Part shown: in pieces, positions 36,484 to 48,043 of the stretch | How the letters are laid out: each line of letters begins with the position of its first letter | Numbering within the stretch: the first letter of the stretch is position 1 | Source of the DNA: Liolophura sinensis | Lineage: Eukaryota; Mollusca; Polyplacophora; Chitonida; Chitonidae | Assembly (NCBI RefSeq): GCF_032854445.1 | Contig: NW_027017989.1 | Location: 86,195 to 150,194, forward strand | Direction of reading: 5' to 3' | DNA length: 64,000 nucleotides | The notes under the pieces: model-generated | The model's database searches: none | What the model was told of the DNA's origin: nothing | The model's input: the letters and a program-made list of their open reading frames with translations, nothing else | Position numbers and translations under genes: made by a program

Positions 36484-39400
36484 ATGATGTCAAGATCACG
36501 TGCCCAGCAACAGCTCTTACTCCATGGAAACCAAGGAAATTTGCAATTTTTCAACAGCTGGAGATGCCTGGCCCATTTGCGCATCCTTTGGCACCTTATT
36601 GATGTGGGTCAGTGTTCAATTGTACTTTTTACAGCGGATTGTATCAAGTACCATTTGTTTTTTTTTATATACAAATGGTGTGGTTTTTCTACATGTAGAT
36701 AAAGACATTGAGTTTGTCTTCGACTTAGAAGTAAGACATTTGCTGGGTGAGTTAAATGGGCTTGGCCCAAAGATTTGACGTCGTCTGGGCTACCGAAGGG
36801 CACATAACTTATAATGAAAAGTTGAATATAGTAATGACCAGTCGCGATTGTACATAGTTAATGTAGCCGATTTCAATAAGCAAAAAGACCAGGCAAAAAC
36901 ACAAAAGTGGAAAAACTGTTCCAATGCTGCTGGTAAGAGGCTAATCCGACGTATTTTGTGACGAGAAATCGAATGGTGCAAACCGCGTTGCTCTCCGACC
37001 AATACTTTTGGCTGTAGCCACAAATGAATAATCAATGATGTCAAGATCACGTGCCCAGCAACGGCTCTTACTCCATGGAAACCAAGGAAATTTGCAATTT
37101 TTCAACAGCTGGAGATGCCTGGCCCAATTGCGCATCCTTTGGCACCTTATTGATGTGGGTCAGTGTTCAATTGTACTTTTTACAGCGGATTGTATCAAGT
37201 ACCTTTTGTTTTTTTTATATACAAATGGTGTGGTTTTTCTACATGTAGATAAAGACATTGAGTTTGTCTTCGACTTAGAAGTAAGACATTTGCTGGGTGA
37301 GTTAAATGGGCTTGGCCCAAAGATTTGACGTCGTCTGGGCTACCGAAGGGCACATAACTTATAATGAAAAGTTGAATATAGTAATGACCAGTCGCGATTG
37401 TACATAGTTAATGTAGCCGATTTCAATAAGCAAAAAGAACAGGCAAAAATCCAAAAGTAGAAAAACTGTTCCAATGCTGCTGGTAAGAGGCTAATCCGAC
37501 GTATTTTGTGACGAGAAATCGAATGGTGCAAACCGCGTTGCTCTCCGACCAATACTTTTGGCTGTAGCCACAAATGAATAATCAATGATGTCAAGATCAC
37601 GTGCCCAGCAACGGTTCTTACTCCATGGAAACCAAGGAAATTTGCAATTTTTCAACAGCTGGAGATGTCTGGCCCAATTGCGCATCCTTTGGCACCTTAT
37701 TGATGTGGGTCAGTGTTCAATTGTACTTTTTACAGCGGATTGTATCAAGTACCTTTTGTTTTTTTATATACAAATGGTGTGGTTTTTCTACATGTAGATA
37801 AAGACATTGAGTTTGTCTTCGACTTAGAAGTAAGACATTTGCTGGGTGAGTTAAATGGGCTTGGCCCAAAGATTTGACGTCGTCTGGGCTACCGAAGGGC
37901 ACATAACTTATAATGAAAAGTTGAATATAGTAATGACCAGTCGCGATTGTACATAGTTAATGTAGCCGATTTCAATTCGCAAAAAGAACAGGCAAAAATC
38001 CAAAAGTAGAAAAACTGTTCCAATGCTGCTGGTAAGAGGCTAATCCGACGTATTTTGTGACGAGAAATCGAATGGTGCAAACCGCGTTGCTCTCCGACCA
38101 ATACTTTTGGCTGTAGCCACAAATGAATAATCAATGATGTCAAGATCACGTGCCCAGCAACAGCTCTTACTCCATGGAAACCAAGGAAATTTGCAATTTT
38201 TCAACAGCTGGAGATGCCTGGCCCAATTGCGCATCCTTTGGCACCTTATTGATGTGGGTCAGTGTTCAATTGTACTTTTTACAGCGGATTGTATCAAGTA
38301 CCTTGTGTTTTTTTTATATACAAATGGTGTGGTTTTTCTACATGTAGATAAAGACATTGAGTTTGTCTTCGACTTAGAAGTAAGACATTTGCTGGGTGAG
38401 TTAAATGGGCTTGGCCCAAAGATTTGACGTCGTCTGGGCTACCGAAGGGCACATAACTTATAATGAAAAGTTGAATATAGTAATGACCAGTCGCGATTGT
38501 ACATAGTTAATGTAGCCGATTTCAATTCGCAAAAAGAACAGGCAAAAATCCAAAAGTAGAAAAACTGTTCCAATGCTGCTGGTAAGAGGCTAATCCGACG
38601 TATTTTGTGACGAGAAATCGAATGGTGCCAACCGCGTTGCTCTCCGACCAATACTTTTGGCTGTAGCCACAAATGAATAATCAATGATGTCAAGGTCACG
38701 TGCCCAGCAACGGCTCTTACTCCATGGAAACCAAGGAAATTTGCAATTTTTCAACAGCTGGAGATGCCTGACCCAATTGCGCATCCGTTGGCACCTTATT
38801 GATGTGGGTCAGTGTTCAATTGTACTTTTTACAGCGGATTGTATCAAGTACCATTTGTTTTTTTTGATATAAAAATGGTGTGGTTTTTCTACATGTAGAT
38901 AAAGACATTGAGATTGTCTTCGACTTAGAAGTAAGACATTTGCTGGGTGAGTTAAATGGGCTTGGCCCAAAGATTTGACGTCGTCTGGGCTACCGAAGGG
39001 CACATAACTTATAATGAAAAGTTGAATATAGTAATGACCAGTCGCGATTGTACATAGTTAATGTAGCCGATTTCAAATAGCAAAAAGAACAGGCAAAAAT
39101 CCAAAAGTGGAAAAACTGTTCCAATGCTGCTGGTAAGAGGCTAATCCGACGTATTTTGTGACGAGAAATCGAATGGTGCAAACCGCGTTGCTTTCCGACC
39201 AATACTTTTGGTTGTAGCCACAAATGAATAATCAATGATGTCAAGATCACGTGCCCAGCAACGGCTCTTACTCCATGGAAACCAAGGATATTTGCAATTT
39301 TTCAACAGCTGGAGATGCCTGGCCCAATTGCGCATCCTTTGGCACCTTATTGATGTGGGTCAGTGTTCAATTGTACTTTTTACAGCGGATTGTATCAAGT

Positions 39401-40334
39401 ACCTTGTGTTTTTTTTATATACAAATGGTGTGGTTTTTCTACATGTAGATAAAGACATTGAGTTTGTCTTCGACTTAGAAGTAAGACATTTGCTAGGTGA
39501 GTTAAATGGGCTTGGCCCAAAGATTTGACGTCGTCTGGGCTACCGAAGGGCACATAACTTATAATGAAAAGTTGAATATAGTAATGACCAGTCGCGATTG
39601 TACATAGTTAATGTACCCGATTTCAATAAGCAAAAAGACCAGGCAAAAACACAAAAGTGGAAAAACTGTTCCAATGCTGCTGGAAAGAGGCTAATCCGAC
39701 GTATTTTGTGACGAGAAATCGAATGGTGCAAACCGCGTTGCTCTCCGACCAATACTTTTGGCTGTAGCCACAAATGAATAATCAATGATGTCAAGATCAC
39801 GTGCCCAGCAACGGCTCTTACTCCATGGAAACCAAGGAAATTTGCAATTTTTCAACAGCTGGAGATGCCTGGCCCAATTGCGCATCCTTTGGCACCATAT
39901 TGATGTGGGTCAGTGTTCAATTGTACTTTTTACAGCGGATTCTATCAAGTACCTTGTGTTTTTTCTATATACAAATGGTGTGGTTTTTCTACATGTAGAT
40001 AAAGACATTGAGTTTGTCTTCGACTTAGAAGTAAGACATTTGCTGGGTGAGTTAAATGGGCTTGGCCCAAAGATTTGACGTCGTCTGGGCTACCGAAGGG
40101 AACATAACTTATAATGAAAAGTTGAATATAGTAATGACCAGTCGCGATTGTACATAGTTAATGTAGCCGATTTCAATTCGCAAAAAGAACAGGCAAAAAT
40201 CCAAAAGTAGAAAAACTGTTCCAATGCTGCTGGTAAGAGGCTAATCCGACGTATTTTGTGACGAGAAATCGAATGGTGCAAACCGCGTTGCTCTCCGACC
40301 AATACTTTTGGCTGTAGCCACAAATGAATAATCA
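36484..40334 (+). repeat. Seven-mer HOR, copy 1 (Q-P-F-Q-T'-G-H; units 67-73)
   Basis: Unit starts are 36484, 37035, 37585, 38134, 38684, 39235 and 39785 (551, 550, 549, 550, 551, 550, 550 bp). Linked marks: CAACAGCTC with CCATTTG and a CACAAAAG tail (67); CGGTTCTT with ATGTCTGG (69); CAACAGCTC with CCTTGTG (70); CAAGGTCACG with CTGACCC and CATCCGTTGG (71); GGATATTTG preceded by TTGGTTGTAGCC (72); CACCATATTG and GGGAACATAAC (73). Private changes include GATATAAAAATGG near 38869, GCTAGGTGAG near 39493 and GATTCTATC near 39940. Confidence 0.95.
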
Positions 40335-40885
40335 ATGATGTCAAGATCACGTGCCCAGCAACAGCTCTTACTCCATGGAAACCAAGGAAATTTGCAATTT
40401 TTCAAAACAGCTGGAGATGCCTGGCCCAATTGCGCATCCTTTGGCACCTTATTGATGTGGGTCAGTGTTCAATTGTACTTTTTACAGCGGATTGTATCAA
40501 GTACCATTTGTTTTTTTTTATATACAAATGGTGTGGTTTTTCTACATGTAGATAAGACATTGAGTTTGTCTTCGACTTAGAAGTAAGACATTTGCTGGGT
40601 GAGTTAAATGGGCTTGGCCCAAAGATTGACGTCGTCTGGGCTACCGAAGGGCAACATAACTTATAATGAAAGTTGAATATAGTAATGACCAGTCGCGATT
40701 GTACATAGTTAATGTAGCCGATTTCAATAAGCAAAAAGACCAGGCAAAAACACAAAAGTAGAAAAACTGTTCCAATGCTGCTGGTAAGAGGCTAATCCGA
40801 CGTATTTTGTGACGAGAAATCGAATGGTGCAAACCGCGTTGCTCTCCGACCAATACTTTTGGCTGTAGCCACAAATGAATAATCA
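40335..40885 (+). repeat. Monomer with five clustered small indels (unit 74)
   Basis: Against its neighbours this unit has TTTTCAAAACAGC (+2, ~40405), GTAGATAAGAC (-1, ~40553), AAGATTGACG (-1, ~40625), GGGCAACATAAC (+1, ~40652) and AATGAAAGTTG (-1, ~40669). The indels cancel, so the length is still 551. Other units of the central array have none or one. Either a degenerating unit or, more likely, poor consensus accuracy here. Confidence 0.9.
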
Positions 40886-43800
40886 ATGATGTCAAGATCA
40901 CGTGCCCAGCAACGGCTCTTACTCCATGGAAACCAAGGAAATTTGCAATTTTTCAACAGCTGGAGATGCCTGGCCAAATTGCGCATCCTTTGGCACCTTA
41001 TTGATGTGGGTCAGTGTTCAATTGTACTTTTTACAGCGGATTGTATCAAGTACCTTTTGTTTGTTTTTGATATACAAATGGTGTGGTTTTTCTACATGTA
41101 GATAAAGACATTGAGTTTGTCTTCGACTTAGAAGTAAGACATTTGCTGGGTGAGTTAAATGGGCTTGGCCCAAAGATTTGACGTTGTCTGGGCTACCGAA
41201 GGGCACATAACTTATAATGAAAAGTTGAATATAGTAATGACCAGTCGCGATTGTACATAGTTAATGTAGCCGATTTCAATTCGCAAAAAGAACAGGCAAA
41301 AATCCAAAAGTAGAAAAACTGTTCCAATGCTGCTGGTAAGAGGCTAATCCGACGTATTTTGTGACGAGAAATCGAATGGTGCAAACCGCGTTGCTCTCCG
41401 ACCAATACTTTTGGCTGTAGCCACAAATGAATAATCAATGATGTCAAGATCACGTGCCCAGCAACGGTTCTTACTCCATGGAAACCAAGGAAATTTGCAA
41501 TTTTTCAACAGCTGGAGATGTCTGGCCCAATTGCGCATCCTTTGGCACCTTATTGATGTGGGTCAGTGTTCAATTGTACTTTTTACAGCGGATTGTATCA
41601 AGTACCTTTTGTTTTTTTTATATACAAATGGTGTGGTTTTTCTACATGTAGATAAAGACATTGAGTTTGTCTTCGACTTAGAAGTAAGACATTTGCTGGG
41701 TGAGTTAAATGGGCTTGGCCCAAAGATTTGACGTCGTCTGGGCTACCGAAGGGCACATAACTTATAATGAAAAGTTGAATATAGTAATGACCAGTCGCGA
41801 TTGTACATAGTTAATGTAGCCGATTTCAATTTGCAAAAAGAACAGGCAAAAATCCAAAAGTAGAAAAACTGTTCCAATGCTGCTGGTAAGAGGCTAATCC
41901 GACGTATTTTGTGACGAGAAATCGAATGGTGCAAACCGCGTTGCTCTCCGACCAATACTTTTGGCTGTAGCCACAAATGAATAATCAATGATGTCAAGAT
42001 CACGTGCCCAGCAACAGCTCTTACTCCATGGAAACCAAGGAAATTTGCAATTTTTCAACAGCTGGAGATGCCTGGCCCAATTGCGCATCCTTTGGCACCT
42101 TATTGATGTGGGTCAGTGTTCAATTGTACTTTTTACAGCGGATTGTATCAAGTACCTTGTGTTGTTTTTATATACAAATGGTGTGGTTTTTCTACATGTA
42201 GATAAAGACATTGAGTTTGTCTTCGACTTAGAAGTAAGACATTTGCTGGGTGAGTTAAATGGGCTTGGCCCAAAGATTTGACGTCGTCTGGGCTACCGAA
42301 GGGCACATAACTTATAATGAAAAGTTGAATATAGTAATGACCAGTCGCGATTGTACATAGTTAATGTAGCCGATTTCAATTCGCAAAAAGAACAGGCAAA
42401 AATCCAAAAGTAGAAAAACTGTTCCAATGCTGCTGGTAAGAGGCTAATCCGACGTATTTTGTGACGAGAAATCGAATGGTGCAAACCGCGTTGCTCTCCG
42501 ACCAATACTTTTGGCTGTAGCCACAAATGAATAATCAATGATGTCAAGGTCACGTGCCCAGCAACGGCTCTTACTCCATGGAAACCAAGGAAATTTGCAA
42601 TTTTTCAACAGCTGGAGATGCCTGACCCAATTGCGCATCCGTTGGCACCTTATTGATGTGGGTCAGTGTTCAATTGTACTTTTTACAGCGGATTGTATCA
42701 AGTACCATTTGTTTTTTTTGATATACAAATGGTGTGGTTTTTCTACATGTAGATAAAGACATTGAGATTGTCTTTGACTTAGAAGTAAGACATTTGCTGG
42801 GTGAGTTAAATGGGCTTGGCCCAAAGATTTGACGTCGTCTGGGCTACCGAAGGGCACATAACTTATAATGAAAAGTTGAATATAGTAATGACCAGTCGCG
42901 ATTGTACATAGTTAATGTAGCCGATTTCAATTAGCAAAAAGAACAGGCAAAAATCCAAAAGTGGAAAAACTGTTCCAATGCTGCTGGTAAGAGGCTAATC
43001 CGACGTATTTTGTGACGAGAAATCGAATGGTGCAAACCGCGTTGCTTTCCGACCAATACTTTTGGTTGTAGCCACAAATGAATAATCAATGATGTCAAGA
43101 TCACGTGCCCAGCAACGGCTCTTACTCCATGGAAACCAAGGATATTTGCAATTTTTCAACAGCTGGAGATGCCTGGCCCAATTGCGCATCCTTTGGCACC
43201 TTATTGATGTGGGTCAGTGTTCAATTGTACTTTTTACAGCGGATTGTATCAAGTACCTTGTGTTTTTTTTATATACAAATGGTGTGGTTTTTCTACATGT
43301 AGATAAAGACATTGAGTTTGTCTTCGACTTAGAAGTAAGACATTTGCTGGGTGAGTTAAATGGGCTTGGCCCAAAGATTTGACGTCGTCTGGGCTACCGA
43401 AGGGCACATAACTTATAATGAAAAGTTGAATATAGTAATGACCAGTCGCGATTGTACATAGTTAATGTACCCGATTTCAATAAGCAAAAAGACCAGGCAA
43501 AAACACAAAAGTGGAAAAACTGTTCCAATGCTGCTGGAAAGAGGCTAATCCGACGTATTTTGTGACGAGAAATCGAATGGTGCAAACCGCGTTGCTCTCC
43601 GACCAATACTTTTGGCTGTAGCCACAAATGAATAATCAATGATGTCAAGATCACGTGCCCAGCAACGGCTCTTACTCCATGGAAACCAAGGAAATTTGCA
43701 ATTTTTCAACAGCTGGAGATGCCTGGCCCAATTGCGCATCCTTTGGCACCATATTGATGTGGGTCAGTGTTCAATTGTACTTTTTACAGCGGATTGTATC

Positions 43801-44188
43801 AAGTACCTTTTGTTTTTTTTATATACAAATGGTGTGGTTTTTCTACATGTAGATAAAGACATTGAGTTTGTCTTCGACTTAGAAGTAAGACATTTGCTGG
43901 GTGAGTTAAATGGGCTTGGCCCAAAGATTTGACGTCGTCTGGGCTACCGAAGGGAACATAACTTATAATGAAAAGTTGAATATAGTAATGACCAGTCGCG
44001 ATTGTACATAGTTAATGTAGCCGATTTCAATTCGCAAAAAGAACAGGCAAAAATCCAAAAGTAGAAAAACTGTTCCAATGCTGCTGGTAAGAGGCTAATC
44101 CGACGTATTTTGTGACGAGAAATCGAATGGTGCAAACCGCGTTGCTCTCCGACCAATACTTTTGGCTGTAGCCACAAATGAATAATCA
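40335..44188 (+). repeat. Seven-mer HOR, copy 2 (units 74-80)
   Basis: Unit starts are 40335, 40886, 41438, 41988, 42538, 43089 and 43639 (551, 552, 550, 550, 551, 550, 550 bp). The order of marks is that of copy 1: Q, P, F with ATGTCTGG, Q with CCTTGTG, T' with CAAGGTCACG, G with TTGGTTGTAGCC, H with CACCATATTG and GGGAACATAAC. The best-matched stretch, 38134-40334 against 41988-44188, is offset by 3854 bp. Unit 75 departs most from its counterpart (GGCCAAATT, a T tract broken by G, CAATTCGC instead of CAATAAGC). Unit 74 carries an unusual cluster of indels. Confidence 0.94.
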
Positions 44189-44738
44189 ATGATGTCAAGA
44201 TCACGTGCCCAGCAACAGCTCTTACTCCATGGAAACCAAGGAAATTTGCAATTTTTCAACAGCTGGAGATGCCTGGCCCAATTGCGCATCCTTTGGCACC
44301 TTATTGATGTGGGTCAGTGTTCAATTGTACTTTTTACAGCGGATTGTATCAAGTACCTTGTGTTTTTTTTATATACAAATGGTGTGGTTTTTCTACATGT
44401 AGATAAAGACATTGAGTTTGTCTTCGACTTAGAAGTAAGACATTTGCTGGGTGAGTTAAATGGGCTTGGCCCAAAGATTTGACGTCGTCTGGGCTACCGA
44501 AGGGCACATAACTTATAATGAAAAGTTGAATATAGTAATGACCAGTCGCGATTGTACATAGTTAATGTAGCCGATTTCAATTCGCAAAAAGAACAGGCAA
44601 AAATCCAAAAGTAGAAAAACTGTTCCAATGCTGCTGGTAAGAGGCTAATCCGACGTATTTTGTGACGAGAAATCGAATGGTGCAAACCGCGTTGCTCTCC
44701 GACCAATACTTTTGGCTGTAGCCACAAATGAATAATCA
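44189..44738 (+). repeat. Q unit starting a truncated third seven-mer (unit 81)
   Basis: Starts at 44189 (550 bp), with CAACAGCTC, CCTTGTG and a CAATTCGC...GAACAGG tail, like units 70 and 77, which are the fourth members of the seven-mer. It follows an H unit directly and is followed by T' and G, so the third copy lacks its first three members and then departs from the pattern at the N unit 45841. Confidence 0.88.
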
Positions 44739-47700
44739 ATGATGTCAAGATCACGTGCCCAGCAACGGCTCTTACTCCATGGAAACCAAGGAAATTTGCA
44801 ATTTTTCAACAGCTGGAGATGCCTGACCCAATTGCGCATCCGTTGGCACCTTATTGATGTGGGTCAGTGTTCAATTGTACTTTTTACAGCGGATTGTATC
44901 AAGTACCATTTGTTTTTTTTGATATACAAATGGTGTGGTTTTTCTACATGTAGATAAAGACATTGAGATTGTCTTCGACTTAGAAGTAAGACATTTGCTG
45001 GGTGAGTTAAATGGGCTTGGCCCAAAGATTTGACGTCGTCTGGGCTACCGAAGGGCACATAACTTATAATGAAAAGTTGAATATAGTAATGACCAGTCGC
45101 GATTGTACATAGTTAATGTAGCCGATTTCAATTAGCAAAAAGACCAGGCAAAAATCCAAAAGTGGAAAAACTGTTCCAATGCTGCTGGTAAGAGGCTAAT
45201 CCGACGTATTTTGTGACGAGAAATCGAATGGTGCAAACCGCGTTGCTTTCCGACCAATACTTTTGGTTGTAGCCACAAATGAATAATCAATGATGTCAAG
45301 ATCACGTGCCCAGCAACGGCTCTTACTCCATGGAAACCAAGGATATTTGCAAATTTTTCAACAGCTGGAGATGCCTGGCCCAATTGCGCATCCTTTGGCA
45401 CCTTATTGATGTGGGTCAGTGTTCAATTGTACTTTTTACAGCGGATTGTATCAAGTACCATTTGTTTTTTTTATATACAAATGGTGTGATTTTTCTACAT
45501 GTAGATAAAGACATTGAGTTTGTCTTCGACTTAGAAGTAAGACATTTGCTGGGTGAGTTAAATGGGCTTGGCCCAAAGATTTGACGTCGTCTGGGCTACC
45601 GAAGGGCACATAACTTATAATGAAAAGTTGAATATAGTAATGACCAGTCGCGATTGTACATAGTTAATGTAGCCGATTTCAATTCGCAAAAAGACCAGGC
45701 AAAAATCCAAAAGTGGAAAAACTGTTCCAATGCTGCTGGTAAGAGGCTAATCCCACGTATTTTGTGACGAGAAATCGAATGGTGCAAACCGCGTTGCTCT
45801 CCGACCAATACTTTTGGCTGTAGCCACAAATAAATAATCAATGATGTCAAGATCACGTGCCCAGCAACGGCTCTTACTCCATGGAAACCAAGGAAATTTG
45901 CAATTTTTTAACAGCTGGAGATGCCTGGCCCAATTGCGCATCCTTTGGCACCTTATTGATGTGGGTCAGTGTTCAATTGTACTTTTTACAGCGGATTGTA
46001 TCAAGTACCTTGTGTTTTTTTTATATACAAATGGTGTGGTTTTTCTACATGTAGATAAAGACATTGAGTTTGTCTTCGACTTAGAAGTAAGACATTTGCT
46101 GGGTGAGTTAAATGGGCTTGGCCCAAAGATTTGACGTCGTCTGGGCTACCGAAGGGCACATAACTTATAATGAAAAGTTGAATATAGTAATGACCAGTCG
46201 CGATTGTACATAGTTAATGTAGCCGATTTCAATTCGCAAAAAGAACAGGCAAAAATCCAAAAGTAGAAAAACTGTTCCAATGCTGCTGGTAAGAGGCTAA
46301 TCCGACGTATTTTGTGACGAGAAATCGAATGGTGCAAACCGCGTTGCTTTCCGACCAATACTTTTGGCTGTAGCCACAAATGAATAATCAATGATGTCAA
46401 GGTCACGTGCCCAGCAACGGCTCTTACTCCATGGAAACCAAGGAAATTTGCAATTTTTCAACAGCTGGAGATGCCTGACCCAATTGCGCATCCGTTGGCA
46501 CCTTATTGATGTGGGTCAGTGTTCAATTGTACTTTTTACAGCGGATTGTATCAAGTACCATTTGTTTTTTTTGATATACAAATGGTGTGGTTTTTCTACA
46601 TGTAGATAAAGACATTGAGATTGTCTTCGACTTAGAAGTAAGACATTTGCTGGGTGAGTTAAATGGGCTTGGCCCAAAGATTTGACGTCGTCTGGGCTAC
46701 CGAAGGGCACATAACTTATAATGAAAAGTTGAATATAGTAATGACCAGTCGCGATTGTACATAGTTAATGTAGCCGATTTCAATTAGCAAAAAGACCAGG
46801 CAAAAATCCAAAGGTGGAAAAACTGTTCCAATGCTGCTGGTAAGAGGCTAATCCGACGTATTTTGTGACGAGAAATCGAATGGTGCAAACCGCGTTGCTT
46901 TCCGACCAATACTTTTGGTTGTAGCCACAAATGAATAATCAATGATGTCAAGATCACGTGCCCAGCAACGGCTCTTACTCCATGGAAACCAAGGATATTT
47001 GCAATTTTTCAACAGCTGGAGATGCCTGGCCCAATTGCGCATCCTTTGGCACCTTATTGATGTGGGTCAGTGTTCAATTGTACTTTTTACAGCGGATTGT
47101 ATCAAGTACCTTGTGTTTTTTTTTATATACAAATGGTGTGGTTTTTTCTACATGTAGATAAAGACATTGAGTTTGTCTTCGACTTAGAAGTAAGACATTT
47201 GCTGGGTGAGTTAAATGGGCTTGGCCCAAAGATTTGACGTCGTCTGGGCTACCGAAGGGCACATAACTTATAATGAAAAGTTGAATATAGTAATGACCAG
47301 TCGCGATTGTACATAGTTAATGTAGCCGATTTCAATAAGCAAAAAGACCAGGCAAAAACACAAAAGTGGAAAAACTGTTCCAATGCTGCTGGAAAGAGGC
47401 TACTCCGACGTATTTTGTGACGAGAAATCGAATGGTGCAAACCGCGTTGCTCTCCGACCAATACTTTTGGCTGTAGCCACAAATGAATAATCAATGATGT
47501 CAAGATCACGTGCCCAGCAACGGCTCTTACTCCATGGAAACCAAGGAAATTTGCAATTTTTCAACAGCTGGAGATGCCTGGCCCAATTGCGCATCCTTTG
47601 GCACCTTATTGATGTGGGTCAGTGTTCAATTGTACTTTTTACAGCGGATTGTATCAAGTACCTTTTGTTTTTTTTATATACAAATGGTGTGGTTTTTCTA

Positions 47701-48043
47701 CATGTAGATAAAGACATTGAGTTTGTCTTCGACTTAGAAGTAAGACATTTGCTGGGTGAGTTAAATGGGCTTGGCCCAAAGATTTGACGTCGTCTGGGGT
47801 ACCGAAGGGAACATAACTTATAATGAAAAGTTGAATATAGTAATGACCAGTCGCGATTGTACATAGTTAATGTAGCCGATTTCAATAAGCAAAAAGACCA
47901 GGCAAAAACACAAAAGTGGAAAAACTGTTCCAATGCTGCTGGAAAGAGGCTAATGCGACGTATTTTGTGACGAGAAATCGAATGGTGCAAACCGCGCTGC
48001 TCTCCGACCAATACTTTTGGCTGTAGCCACAAATGAATAATCA
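44739..48043 (+). repeat. Six-unit block T'-G-N-T'-G-P, copy 1 (units 82-87)
   Basis: Unit starts are 44739, 45290, 45841, 46391, 46942 and 47494 (551, 551, 550, 551, 552, 550 bp). Rare marks: GTGTGATTTTTC in unit 83, AAATAAATAATC with CGTTGCTCTCC before unit 84, CAAGGTCACG in unit 85, CTACTCCGACG in the tail of unit 86. All recur at 54104-57405. Private to this copy are extra bases at GCAAATTTTTC (~45352) and GGTTTTTTCTAC (~47143) and CCAAAGGTGG near 46812. The tail of unit 87 has GGGGTACCG and GGGAACATAAC. Confidence 0.94.
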
